The notes under the pieces: generated by a model
Database searches by the model: none
The model's input: only the letters and a program-made list of their open reading frames with translations
Told to the model about the DNA's origin: nothing
Shown: piece by piece, positions 33,144 through 41,899 of the stretch
Position numbering within the stretch: the stretch's first letter is position 1
How the letters are laid out: the number at the start of each line of letters is the position of its first letter
Made by a program: the position numbers and the translations under genes
Source of the DNA: Verrucomicrobiaceae bacterium
GTDB lineage: Bacteria; Verrucomicrobiota; Verrucomicrobiia; Verrucomicrobiales; Verrucomicrobiaceae
Assembly (NCBI GenBank): GCA_027484445.1
Contig: JAIXSY010000008.1
Span: 1 to 64,000, forward strand
Length of the DNA: 64,000 nt
Reading direction: 5' to 3'

Positions 33144-34963
33144 TGGCTTTTTTCTCTATGATCTCGAAGTGTTTACTCATCTTCATGGGCTTGGGTGCTT
33201 CAATGCTGCTAACAAGCACGTCGCTCCACGCTGCGCTGGAACGGCCAAAGCTGCAGATCATCAATGGCACCGCGCAGGTCGTGGAGGTGTTTTGGATCAA
33301 TGAAAAGGGCGAACGCATCCCCAACGGCACCGTGCAGCCGGGCAAGCACACGATCATCGGCACCACGCTGGGGCATCGCTTTGCCGTGGTGGGTCGCGAG
33401 GACAAAAAAGAGAACCTCGTGACCGCCGAAGTGCCGGTGCAGGCGTTTCGCGTGGGCGGAGTGCCGTCGTTTTACACGCAGCAAGCCAGCGCGGGCGGCT
33501 TTCCAGTCGTCGCGTCGGACAAAGTGAGTCCGTATGCGCTGAAGGAGGCCGTTTACATCATCGACATGATGCTCTCGAAGCGCCCGGACGTGCGCGAGGC
33601 GATGGGGAAAAGCGGCGCGCGATTGAGCATTCTCGCGCACAATGAGTTCACCTGCGATCAACCCGAGTGGGCGTGGCTTGCGGAAGAAAAAGAGGAAGGA
33701 TTTGAGAATCTGAGCGCCCGTGATTTCCGCGACGCTCGCGCTCGTGGCATGGGCGGCAGCATCACGGATCCTTACTGCTCCTGCGCCGAGGAAAACCTGC
33801 TCGCCTACGACGGCGATCCCTACAGCACGGAAAACATCCTCATCCACGAACTGGCGCACAACATCCACCTGCGCGGCATGATCAATGTCGATGCCACTTT
33901 CGATCAACGCGTGAAGGCCGGCTACGACGCCGCGATGAAAGCAGGTCTCTGGAAGGGCAAGTATGCCAGCGTGAACCATCATGAATACTTCGCCGAGGGC
34001 GTGCAGAGTTGGTTCGACAACAACCGCGAGCCCGATCACGATCACAACCACGTCAACACCCGCGCCGAACTGCTCGACTACGATCCCGGCCTCGCCGCGC
34101 TGTGTCGCGAGGTCTTTGGCGATACCGTGCTTAAATACACCAAGCCGCAAACCCGCCTCACCGGCCATCTCGAAGGCTACGACCCGAAAACCGCGCCGAA
34201 GTTCACCTGGCCGCCGCGTCTCGAAAAAGCCCGCGAACTTATCCGCGCCAAAGTCCGTGCTAGATCGAATGCCGCCAACAAAGTGGTTTCGGCTTCAGCC
34301 GAAAAGAATGCGGCTAAAGCCGCAGCTACTTTCTCCCAAACCCGCAACCTTTCCGGCTGGACTCTCCACATCAGTCCCAAGATCGACGCCGCCGCGTGGA
34401 GCAAGGCTTTGCCGCTGCTGCAGGCCCAGCTCGATGAAATCATCCGTGTCGTGCCCGCCCAAGCAGTCGCGGAATTGCAAAAGGTGCCGCTGTGGATCAA
34501 TCCCGAGTATCCGAACGTGCCTCCACGTGCCGAATATCATCCGGGCGCCGGTTGGTTGAAGGACAACGGCCGCGATCCTGCGATGGCGAAGGGCGTCGAG
34601 TTCACCAACGTGCGCAACTTCGAGGCCGAGACCCGCCGCATGCCAAACTTTGCCCTGCACGAGTTGGCGCACGCGTTTCATGATCGCGTGCTCGGCTTCG
34701 AGAATGCTCAAATCGAGGCCGCTTATCAAAAAGCCAAGGCCGCCGGCCTCTACGACCGCGTGCAGCGTCAGGACAGCGAAGGCCGCAAGCGCCTCGACCG
34801 CGCTTACGCTCTCACGAACGCTAAAGAATACTTCGCCGAATGCACCGAGGCCTTCTTCACGAAAAACGACTTCTTCCCCTTCACGAGAGACGAGTTGCAA
34901 AAGCACGATCCCGAGATGTTCGACCTCCTCACGCAGTTGTGGGGCAAGAAAACTCAACCATGA
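33140..34963 (+). CDS. Secreted protein with two tandem zinc-metallopeptidase domains
   Basis: 607 aa with a hydrophobic N-terminus (about 10-32). Residues about 38-85 (IINGTAQVVEVFWINEKGE) resemble a VHL-beta domain. The first peptidase domain has HELAHNIH (His236, Glu237, His240) and EYFAEG (Glu282/286). The second has HELAHAFHD (His507, Glu508, His511) and EYFAECTEAFF (Glu563). Both fit gluzincins of the lethal-factor-like type, so the protein arose by internal duplication. The linker (NKVVSASAEKNAAKAAATF, about 381-399) is encoded by an inserted palindromic repeat. ATGA overlap with the gene upstream and direct abutment with the gene downstream indicate one operon. Confidence 0.87.
   Translation: MMAFFSMISKCLLIFMGLGASMLLTSTSLHAALERPKLQIINGTAQVVEVFWINEKGERIPNGTVQPGKHTIIGTTLGHRFAVVGREDKKENLVTAEVPVQAFRVGGVPSFYTQQASAGGFPVVASDKVSPYALKEAVYIIDMMLSKRPDVREAMGKSGARLSILAHNEFTCDQPEWAWLAEEKEEGFENLSARDFRDARARGMGGSITDPYCSCAEENLLAYDGDPYSTENILIHELAHNIHLRGMINVDATFDQRVKAGYDAAMKAGLWKGKYASVNHHEYFAEGVQSWFDNNREPDHDHNHVNTRAELLDYDPGLAALCREVFGDTVLKYTKPQTRLTGHLEGYDPKTAPKFTWPPRLEKARELIRAKVRARSNAANKVVSASAEKNAAKAAATFSQTRNLSGWTLHISPKIDAAAWSKALPLLQAQLDEIIRVVPAQAVAELQKVPLWINPEYPNVPPRAEYHPGAGWLKDNGRDPAMAKGVEFTNVRNFEAETRRMPNFALHELAHAFHDRVLGFENAQIEAAYQKAKAAGLYDRVQRQDSEGRKRLDRAYALTNAKEYFAECTEAFFTKNDFFPFTRDELQKHDPEMFDLLTQLWGKKTQP
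34279..34333. repeat. Double-hairpin palindromic repeat inside the metallopeptidase gene
   Basis: Two perfect hairpins follow each other, tttcggct-tc-agccgaaa (34287-34304) and a gcggct-type stem (34309-34324), enclosed by aaagt (34280-34284) and acttt (34328-34332). The element is in frame and encodes the Ala/Lys-rich linker between the two peptidase domains. Confidence 0.8.
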
Positions 34964-36228
34964 AACACACACCACTCGCCGCATTCTTCCTCATGAGCCT
35001 GGCCACCGTTTTTGCTGATGATCTGGCGGACCTTCGACAAAAGGCCGTCAGCGGTGATCCTGCCGCGCAGCTCTCTTTCGCCATCGCGTTGCGGGATGGC
35101 AAAGGCATCGCGAAAAACGACGCCGAGGCCATGCAATGGGCGCACAAGGCCGCTGATCAGGGAAATGCCGATGCGCGGGATTTTGTCGGCTTTGCCTACT
35201 TGCGCGGTGCGGTGGTGAAACGGAATACCGCGCTCGCCTTCGCCTACTTCAAAGAAGCGGCGGATGAATCGGCTCAGGCGGCCTTCAATCTCGGTCAGTG
35301 CTACTTCGGTGCTCAAGGCACGCCGCAGGATTGTGCGAAAGGCATCGAATGGTGGGAGAAAGCGGCCGCGAGAGGTCATGGCCGCGCCGCCGCTGCCGCT
35401 GCGATGGCTTATCACGCGGGCGAGGGCATCCCACGTGATGCGAAAAAAGCACGCCAGCTCGCCGAACGTGCCGCGGAGCTCGAAAACGCAGGTGGACTCG
35501 TGTTTCTCGGTGAACTGCAGTTTCAATCGGGCGACATCGACGCCGCGAAAGCGAACTGGACCAAAGCCTCGAAGCTCCAGCCCACCACCGCCACCGGTCA
35601 TCCCGCGCAGCCTTCCGACAACGCCTCCGTGCAGCAAGGCGCGGACCTCTTGAAGCTCATCGAGTATCGCCAGCGCAAGAGCGAGCCGGGCACGTTCGCC
35701 TTCGTGCAAATGCCGCACATCCTTCAGGGCTACAACAACTGCGGCAGCACCGCCTGCGCGACGTTTGCACGCTTTCAGGGCAGCGACATCTGCGGCTGGG
35801 ACTTCAAAAAACTCTGCCCATCGCCTCTCGGCACCGGCACCGACTGGTGGCACCTGCTCGATGCCTCCGCGAAGATCGGCCAGAAGTGGGAACTCGTCAC
35901 CTACACGCCCGATGACGACGGTTTCGCAAAAGCCACTGCGATGCTGAAGAGCGAGCTCGATGCCGGACGGCCTGTGGTGGTCGATTTCAAATACATCGGC
36001 CCGCAATACGCCGGAGGTTTCGCCGGGCACACGCTCAGTGTCTGCGGCTACATCGCGAAAGACGACCTCTACATCCTCTGCAACCCCGCCGTCGTCACCC
36101 CCGGCCTCCAACTCATCACCGCCGCCGATTTGAAGAACTTCTGGCGCTCCGACTACTACGGCTCAAAAGCCAACGCCGTGCTCTCACGGCCTGCGTTTGT
36201 CATCGAGAGGCCTGGGAAGAAGGACTGA
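34960..36228 (+). CDS. Sel1-repeat protein with C39-like cysteine peptidase domain
   Basis: 422 aa from the ATG at 34960, which overlaps the preceding stop. MKHTPLAAFFLMSLATVFA is a signal peptide. Residues about 24-200 contain five or so Sel1/TPR-like repeats (PAAQLSFAIALRDGKGI, AAFNLGQCYFGAQGT, AAAAAAMAYHAGEGI). The C-terminal part is a papain-like C39_2 fold: Cys261 in GYNNCGSTACA, His357 in GHTLSVCGY and Asn375 in CNPA. Probably a periplasmic cysteine peptidase whose helical repeats bind partners. It is translationally coupled to the tandem metallopeptidase, so the two peptidases likely act together. Substrate unknown. Confidence 0.87.
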   Translation: MKHTPLAAFFLMSLATVFADDLADLRQKAVSGDPAAQLSFAIALRDGKGIAKNDAEAMQWAHKAADQGNADARDFVGFAYLRGAVVKRNTALAFAYFKEAADESAQAAFNLGQCYFGAQGTPQDCAKGIEWWEKAAARGHGRAAAAAAMAYHAGEGIPRDAKKARQLAERAAELENAGGLVFLGELQFQSGDIDAAKANWTKASKLQPTTATGHPAQPSDNASVQQGADLLKLIEYRQRKSEPGTFAFVQMPHILQGYNNCGSTACATFARFQGSDICGWDFKKLCPSPLGTGTDWWHLLDASAKIGQKWELVTYTPDDDGFAKATAMLKSELDAGRPVVVDFKYIGPQYAGGFAGHTLSVCGYIAKDDLYILCNPAVVTPGLQLITAADLKNFWRSDYYGSKANAVLSRPAFVIERPGKKD

Positions 36229-36232
36229 GTTA

Positions 36233-36304
36233 TTGGCAGGAGAATGAAGGCAGAAGAATGTCAAACCATCTGATTTCATTCTTCTGCCACCATTCTTCTG
36301 CCAA
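36233..36304. repeat. Inverted repeat with arms of two 14-nt units, copy 1
   Basis: The left arm (36233-36260) has two units of ggcaggagaatgaa / ggcagaagaatg type. The right arm (36277-36304) is its complement with few changes. It fills the whole spacer between a stop codon and the next start. Relatives are at 42283-42358, 43155-43232 and 60532-60652. Confidence 0.8.
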
Positions 36305-36332
36305 CTCTCCCCGCGATTCACTCCAGACATCC

Positions 36333-37724
36333 ATGAAACAGCTCATCGCCTTCCTTCTGCTGTCTTTCAGCACCGGCTTGGCCGCAGAAAAACCCAACAT
36401 CATCTACATCCTCGCCGATGACCTTGGCTGGGCGGATGTGGGCTGGCATGGTGGTGAAATCGAGACGCCGCATCTCGATAAGCTCGCGGAGGGCGGGGCG
36501 AAGCTGGAGCAGTTTTATGTGCTGCCTGTCTGCACGCCGACTCGCGCGGCTTTGATGACGGGGCGCTATCCGATCCGTCATGGTTTGCAGGTCAGCGTAG
36601 TCCGCCCATGGGCGCAATACGGCCTGCCGCTGGATGAGCGCACGCTGCCGCAGGCGCTGAAGGAAGCCGGTTACACCACGCACATCAGCGGGAAGTGGCA
36701 TCTCGGTCATTTTCAGCCTGCTTACCTGCCGATGCAGCGCGGGTTCGACACTCAATACGGCCACTACAATGGCGCGATCGACTTCTTCACCCACGTCCGC
36801 GATGGAGGCCTCGACTGGCATCGCAACGACCAGGAAAGCCACGACCAAGGCTACGCGACCACGTTGCTGGGCGATGAAGCCGTGCGTGTGATCGAGCAGA
36901 AGCACGACGAGAAGCCCTTCTTCCTTTACCTGCCCTTCAACGCCCCTCACACGCCTCTGCAGGCACCACCGGAGTATTTGAAACGCTACGCGCACCTCAC
37001 CGACAAGAAGCGCCAGATCTATGCCGCGATGATTGAGTGCCTCGATGAGCAAGTCGGGCGCGTCGTGGCCGCGTTGGAGAAACGCGGACTGATCCGCCAC
37101 ACGCTCATCCTTTTCTCCAGCGACAACGGCGGCCTGCTCGGTGTCGGCGGCGGCTCCAACGGCAAGCTCCGAGCGCAAAAGGGCACGCTTTACGAAGGCG
37201 GCACACGCGTCTGCGCTTTGGCAAACTGGCCCGGCCGGATCAAGCCCGGCACCGTCATCCAAGAGCCGCTGCACATGGTGGACTGGTTCCCCACGCTCGT
37301 GAATCTCGCCGGCGGATCGCTCCATCAAGCGCATCCGCTCGATGGCCGCGACATCTGGTCCGTGATCACCGAAGGCAAGACATCTCCCCACGACGACATC
37401 CTCATCAACGCCATGCCCAACAGCGGCGCGATCCGCATGGGCGACTGGAAACTCGTGCTCAACGGCCACATCACCGCCAACGAACTCCAAGCAGCCCTCG
37501 TGAAGAGCGCCGCCGACACTCGCGTGGAGCTCTTCCACCTCGCCGATGACCCCGAGGAGCAGCACGATCTCTCCGCGAAACATCCCGAGAAAGTCCAGCA
37601 GCTCCGCGAACGCCTCGAAGCCTATCGCGCCGCCGCCGTGCCCCCCAAAGCCGAAGACGAGCCCGCCGATTATAAGGCGCCGCGTGTCTGGGGGCAGTCA
37701 GAGTTTTCAGCCGCAGCCCAGTGA
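36333..37724 (+). CDS. Secreted arylsulfatase B-like sulfatase
   Basis: 463 aa from the ATG at 36333, which begins a signal peptide (IAFLLLSFSTGLAA); the frame is open upstream only through the repeat. The metal-binding ILADDLGWADVGWHG is followed by the sulfatase signature CTPTRAALMTGRYP with Cys67, converted to formylglycine in type I sulfatases. GKWHLGH and FFLYLPFNAPHTPLQ supply further active-site residues, and SDNGG is present at the usual place. It should hydrolyse sulfate esters of polysaccharides or glycosaminoglycans outside the cytoplasm. No formylglycine-generating enzyme gene is in the window. Confidence 0.94.
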   Translation: MKQLIAFLLLSFSTGLAAEKPNIIYILADDLGWADVGWHGGEIETPHLDKLAEGGAKLEQFYVLPVCTPTRAALMTGRYPIRHGLQVSVVRPWAQYGLPLDERTLPQALKEAGYTTHISGKWHLGHFQPAYLPMQRGFDTQYGHYNGAIDFFTHVRDGGLDWHRNDQESHDQGYATTLLGDEAVRVIEQKHDEKPFFLYLPFNAPHTPLQAPPEYLKRYAHLTDKKRQIYAAMIECLDEQVGRVVAALEKRGLIRHTLILFSSDNGGLLGVGGGSNGKLRAQKGTLYEGGTRVCALANWPGRIKPGTVIQEPLHMVDWFPTLVNLAGGSLHQAHPLDGRDIWSVITEGKTSPHDDILINAMPNSGAIRMGDWKLVLNGHITANELQAALVKSAADTRVELFHLADDPEEQHDLSAKHPEKVQQLRERLEAYRAAAVPPKAEDEPADYKAPRVWGQSEFSAAAQ

Positions 37725-37727
37725 GGT

Positions 37728-37744
37728 GCAGCCGTCCCGGCTGC
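37728..37744. repeat. Short hairpin after the sulfatase gene
   Basis: A perfect 7-bp stem (gcagccg, tcc loop, cggctgc) starts three bases after the stop codon. No T-run follows, so it is either a weak terminator or a REP-type unit. Confidence 0.35.
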
Positions 37745-37770
37745 TTCCAGCCTGCCGGAATCGGCCCAAA

Positions 37771-38889
37771 ATGGCCCGAATTGGACATAAATGGACAGAA
37801 TTGGACTGGAAAATGGGCATTCAGGGCCGAAACTCCCCCATGCTTCCACCCCTGCCCGATTCCATTCCCATCTCCGCCGAGATGCTCCGCCTCGTCAGCG
37901 AGATCGACGAGTTCAAGGGGCACTGGCGCACCTGGCAATCGCTCACACCCGACCGCCTGCAAGGCCTCCGCAGGGTCGCCACCATCGAGAGCATCGGATC
38001 CTCCACCCGCATCGAGGGCTCGCGCCTCAGTGACCGCGAGGTCGAGGCGCTGCTCGGTCGTCTGGAGACGAAGTCCTTTGTCACCCGCGATGAGCAAGAG
38101 GTCGCTGGCTACGCCTACGTCGTGGAGCAGGTCTTCGCGCACTTCGGCGAGATCCCGCTCACCGCGAACATGCTACGCCAGCTCCATCGCGATCTTCTTC
38201 AATACAGCACCAAAGACGAGCGCCATCGCGGCGAGTGGAAGTCACTGCCAAACCACGTCGCCGCCTTCGATGCCGATGGCAAGGAGCTGGGCATCGTCTT
38301 CGAAACCTCCAGCCCCTTCGACACACCCGCGCACATGGATGCGCTGCTCGACTGGCATCGCCGCGCCGAGTCCGACACCGGGCTGCACCCGCTGCTGCGC
38401 ATCGGCGTCTTCATCGTCGCCTTCCTTGCCATCCACCCTTTCCAGGATGGCAATGGCCGCCTCTCACGCATCCTCACCACCTTGCTGCTGCTCCGTGCCG
38501 GATACGGTCATGTGCCCTACAGCTCGCTGGAAAGCATCATCGAGCAAAACAAAGAAGCCTACTACCTCGCCCTTCGCCGCACGCAGACCACTTGGCGCGA
38601 ATCCACCGCCGACTGGCCCGCGTGGCTGATGTTTTTCCTCCGCAGCATCCGCCAGCAAATCACCCGCCTCCAGCAGCGCCTCGATGCGAACCGCCCGCAG
38701 CTCTCCCCGCTCGCCCGCCAGCTCGCCGCCCTCTTCGAGACCCGCGAAACCCTCACCAACGCCGAAGCCGTCACCCTCACCGGTGCCAACCGCTCCACGC
38801 TCAAAGCCAAGTTTGCCGAACTCATCGCCGCCGGGCTCGTCGAGGCGCATGGCAAGGGGCGTGGGGTGTTTTATGCGAGGAAGCGGTAG
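37771..38889 (+). CDS. Fic-domain protein (probable AMP-transferase)
   Basis: 372 aa from the ATG at 37771; in-frame ATGs at 37813 and 37840 are alternatives, and the conserved region starts near SIPISAEMLRLV. A Fic_N part with the inhibitory-helix-like motif TIESIGSSTRIEG, matching (S/T)xxxE(G/N), precedes the Fic core HPFQDGNGRLSR with catalytic His222. The C-terminus (about 320-372, LTNAEAVTLTGANRSTLKAK) is a winged-helix-like DNA-binding domain. Class II Fic proteins of this layout AMPylate a cytoplasmic target and are autoinhibited. Target unknown. It has no signal peptide, unlike the sulfatases around it, and so looks like an accessory insertion. Confidence 0.92.
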   Translation: MARIGHKWTELDWKMGIQGRNSPMLPPLPDSIPISAEMLRLVSEIDEFKGHWRTWQSLTPDRLQGLRRVATIESIGSSTRIEGSRLSDREVEALLGRLETKSFVTRDEQEVAGYAYVVEQVFAHFGEIPLTANMLRQLHRDLLQYSTKDERHRGEWKSLPNHVAAFDADGKELGIVFETSSPFDTPAHMDALLDWHRRAESDTGLHPLLRIGVFIVAFLAIHPFQDGNGRLSRILTTLLLLRAGYGHVPYSSLESIIEQNKEAYYLALRRTQTTWRESTADWPAWLMFFLRSIRQQITRLQQRLDANRPQLSPLARQLAALFETRETLTNAEAVTLTGANRSTLKAKFAELIAAGLVEAHGKGRGVFYARKR

Positions 38890-38919
38890 TGTTTGAAATC
38901 ATCTGCCCATCTTAAAGCC

Positions 38920-40113
38920 ATGAAAAAGCCCCGCGACACCTCCCTGGCCATCAGCACCGACTACCGGCAGTTCGTGACGGAACTGAAGTCTCGTATCGCC
39001 AGTGCTCGGCTGTCTGCTGCTCGCCACGTTAATCGTGAGCTGGTCATGCTCTACTGGGACATCGGCCAAGGCATCGTTGAGAAGCAGAAAGAGCTGAGTT
39101 GGGGTGAATCTGTGGTGGAGATGGTGGCGGCAGAGCTGCGAGCGGCATTCCCTGACATGAGCGGCTTCTCACCGCGGAACCTGCGGGACATGAAGCGGTT
39201 CTACCTCAACTACAGTGATCCAAAATTTTGGCGACAACCTGTCGCCAAATTAAACGACAAATCACCGTCATCCGCAATTTGGCGACAAGCTGTCGCCAAA
39301 TTGGGCAATGGCGAACTTCTGCCACAACCTGTGGCAGAAACTGGCACTCCCAACTCCATCCAAATTCTGCAACAGCTTGTCGCAGAAATTCCGTGGGGAC
39401 ACCATCTGCTCATCCTCAACAAGCTCACAGATCCCGCCTCTAGGCTGTGGTATCTCCGTGCCACGGCTAGCTTTGGTTGGTCACGGAATGTGCTCTTGAA
39501 CCAAATCAAAGCCGGAGCCTACGAGAGGGCCGTCACGGAGAAAAAGACGCACAACTTCGGCCTCGCGCTGCCAGAGCACTTTGCGGAGCAGGCGGAGGAG
39601 ATGCTCAAAAGCTCCTACAACCTTGAGTTCCTCGGCCTGCGTCGTGCGGTCAGGGAGCGTGAGCTTGAAGACCGCCTTATCAGCAGGCTGCAAGCCTTCC
39701 TGCTGGAGCTTGGTTACGGCTTCTGCTTTGTCGGCAGGCAACACCGGATCGTGCTGGGAAAGAAGGAGTATTTCATCGACTTGCTCTTCTACCACCGCTT
39801 CCTCAAGGCCCTCGTCGCCTTCGAGTTGAAGCTCGGCCCCTTCGAGCCCGAGTTTGCGGGCAAGATGGACTTCTACCTGAACCTCCTCAACGACACCGAA
39901 CGCGCCCCAGGTGATCAGCCCTCCATCGGCATCATCCTCTGTGCCGAAAAGGACGATGTGGAAGTCGAATACGCCCTCCGCACCAAGACCAACCCCATCG
40001 GCGTGGCGGCCTACACCTTGCAGTCGAAGCTGCCAGGCGAGTTGAAGGGCCGACTGCCCACGGCGAAGCAACTCGCGGAGATCGTGCGACTGGAGATGGA
40101 GCGCCAAAAATGA
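38920..40113 (+). CDS. DUF1016 (YhcG-like) PDDEXK nuclease family protein
   Basis: 397 aa from the ATG at 38920 (an ATG at 38893 is also in frame). The N-terminal DUF1016 region includes NRELVMLYWDIGQGI and FPDMSGFSPRNLRDMKRFY. The C-terminal PD-(D/E)XK nuclease core has IDLLFYHR with Asp287 and AFELK with Glu302/Lys304, then PEFAGKMDFYLNLLND. Between them, residues about 103-157 are made of four repeats of a Q(P/A/L)VA(K/E) motif ahead of the conserved PWGHH; these are encoded by four palindromes. Family members are often accessory nucleases near restriction or mobile genes; a role in DNA cleavage is likely but not shown. Confidence 0.92.
   Translation: MKKPRDTSLAISTDYRQFVTELKSRIASARLSAARHVNRELVMLYWDIGQGIVEKQKELSWGESVVEMVAAELRAAFPDMSGFSPRNLRDMKRFYLNYSDPKFWRQPVAKLNDKSPSSAIWRQAVAKLGNGELLPQPVAETGTPNSIQILQQLVAEIPWGHHLLILNKLTDPASRLWYLRATASFGWSRNVLLNQIKAGAYERAVTEKKTHNFGLALPEHFAEQAEEMLKSSYNLEFLGLRRAVRERELEDRLISRLQAFLLELGYGFCFVGRQHRIVLGKKEYFIDLLFYHRFLKALVAFELKLGPFEPEFAGKMDFYLNLLNDTERAPGDQPSIGIILCAEKDDVEVEYALRTKTNPIGVAAYTLQSKLPGELKGRLPTAKQLAEIVRLEMERQK
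39227..39387. repeat. Four consecutive palindromes inside the DUF1016 gene
   Basis: Palindromes with 3-base loops lie at 39227-39249, 39276-39302 (perfect 12-bp arms, aatttggcgaca / tgtcgccaaatt), 39317-39339 and 39365-39387 (one mismatch). Core sequences are ggcgaca.tgtcgcc twice, then tgccaca.tgtggca and tgcaaca.tgtcgca. All encode a variant of QxVAxL in the same frame. Confidence 0.9.
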
Positions 40114-40120
40114 GAGCTCT

Positions 40121-41761
40121 ATGAAATGTGTCATTGAATCAGAACTCACTCCTTCACGTTTCAGCGAACTGGGAGATCCCTATCGCATCTTCCATGATCG
40201 TGAGCGAGGGCTTGTCGCCATTGCGAGCCGAATGCCACATCTCGGCTATCCCGGACGGTGGCTGTTTCCCGAGGTTTATCCCTCATCAAATCGGTTGAGC
40301 ATCTACCGTGAAGCCGACGGATCTTTGGTTGGCTGCATTTCCACAAAGTTCCCAATCAACGACGTTAGTTTTTCTCCAGTTGAAGACAGTGTTGTCATAG
40401 CCACGGGTTCTTACGATGGTGGGTGGTTCTTCGAAGGGTATCTGCTTCGCTTCAACTGGAGCAAGAATGAAGCGGAACAACTCCTTGGGCAGAGTCGAGA
40501 GTTTGTTGCCTGCCGTCACGAGCCGAACGGTGCCATCACTGCATTAATGCGTCCTGAAAACGAAGAGGAGTTTTGGGAAGCGAAGCAACTGGACGCCTGG
40601 AGCATCGTTCTGGCGGTGACTTTTGATGGCAGATCCAGCTCATGGAAAGGTGCTCCGGTCGAAGTATCACGCGAGGATGCGAGGCAAAGCGGTTTGATCC
40701 CGTCCGTTCCCAGTGATCACGGCTTCTCCGATGAGATACTTACTCCAACGTCCAAACATCATCGCGTATGGCGGCGAGAAGCCATGGATTGGCTGGAACA
40801 CATGGGGGCCGAGCTTTACGCTGGCATTTGGGATGTAAAATGGCTCGACAGAGAGACACTTGCCTTTGTGGCGAACGGCGTAGCTCTCGAGCGGCGAAGC
40901 GTCAGCAACGGGGTTCTTAATCGAGAAAGATGCGAAGGAAACGGGGTCGAACTGATCCAGCATCCACGCTTGGGGCTGCTTTCGCATGTCCAGTTTGCCG
41001 GACAGCATGGCGGAACTATTGATACCCGAAGCGAGCTTTGGCAGTGGAGCAATAGGAAGCAACCAACCAGAATGCGTTTTGAAAGGCCTTACGCTTTCTC
41101 TTTCGACCATTTGGGAAACGGGTTGGCAATCGACATCAGTTGGGCCAATCAACGAGAGCACAAGAGCCTGCTTCTTGGGCCAAGCGGCCAAACTCTTCAA
41201 ACCGTTGATTGTGGAGCAAGTGACCGTCTTGGCCCCACCGCCTTCCCTCATGGATTGGACACATGCTATTTCCTCAGGCGTGAAGGAGAGCAGGCTTTCA
41301 GCAACAATGACTATCGCCTCTGGCGTGTCGAAAACGCCCAAAAGACCTCACCGGTCAGAGTTTGGAATACCCTCGAGCGAGACTTTTGCCCCGTCGTCAG
41401 TGTGGCGTGCTCAAGAACGACCATGCTTGGTGCTGGCTCTGTCTGGAATCGGGACGTTCATCAGAGAGTCGGCTGGTTCATGAAGCTGATCGAACTTGCA
41501 AGTGGGCGAGAAATCATATCCGGAGACATTTCGAGCAGCCCCACCTGTGTAGCGCTATCGCAGGACCGACAGACCGCCATCATTGGATTTGTGGACGGAA
41601 GGATAGGCCTCTTCGACTTGGGTTCAGGAAGCATTATTAGCGAGGTAGCTCTTCCGAAACGCCACACTGGATCGGTTCCCATTTCGTTGTCCGTCCATGA
41701 AAACCGGCTGCTGGTAGGAACTCATGACGGAAGAGTTCTGCTAGCAGGAATCCATCCATAA
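40121..41761 (+). CDS. Cytoplasmic WD40/beta-propeller-like protein of unknown function
   Basis: 546 aa, starting 7 bases after the DUF1016 stop. No signal peptide. Repeated strand patterns of the propeller type occur: LVGCISTKFPINDVSFSP, YLLRFNWSKNEAEQLL, VALSQDRQTAIIGFVDGRIG and LSVHENRLLVGTHDGRVLL. No catalytic motif is seen. Codon use and base composition look more AT-rich and less biased than in the flanking sulfatases, suggesting foreign origin together with its neighbours (impression, not computed). It may serve as a protein-binding scaffold. Confidence 0.7.
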   Translation: MKCVIESELTPSRFSELGDPYRIFHDRERGLVAIASRMPHLGYPGRWLFPEVYPSSNRLSIYREADGSLVGCISTKFPINDVSFSPVEDSVVIATGSYDGGWFFEGYLLRFNWSKNEAEQLLGQSREFVACRHEPNGAITALMRPENEEEFWEAKQLDAWSIVLAVTFDGRSSSWKGAPVEVSREDARQSGLIPSVPSDHGFSDEILTPTSKHHRVWRREAMDWLEHMGAELYAGIWDVKWLDRETLAFVANGVALERRSVSNGVLNRERCEGNGVELIQHPRLGLLSHVQFAGQHGGTIDTRSELWQWSNRKQPTRMRFERPYAFSFDHLGNGLAIDISWANQREHKSLLLGPSGQTLQTVDCGASDRLGPTAFPHGLDTCYFLRREGEQAFSNNDYRLWRVENAQKTSPVRVWNTLERDFCPVVSVACSRTTMLGAGSVWNRDVHQRVGWFMKLIELASGREIISGDISSSPTCVALSQDRQTAIIGFVDGRIGLFDLGSGSIISEVALPKRHTGSVPISLSVHENRLLVGTHDGRVLLAGIHP

Positions 41762-41899
41762 GAAAATCGCAAGACACAAAGCGCAACCCTGAACCGCAGA
41801 GCCAATGAGATGGCAGTTGAGGCCCGTCATTTCACTATGCCTCTTTGCTCGCCTCCAACCGACAATCTCGCCAAGACGCGGCGTGTTGGATGCGTCACC
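41762..41899. other. Spacer before the sulfatase fragment
   Basis: No hairpin, promoter pair or ORF was seen in these 138 bases. Confidence 0.4.
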
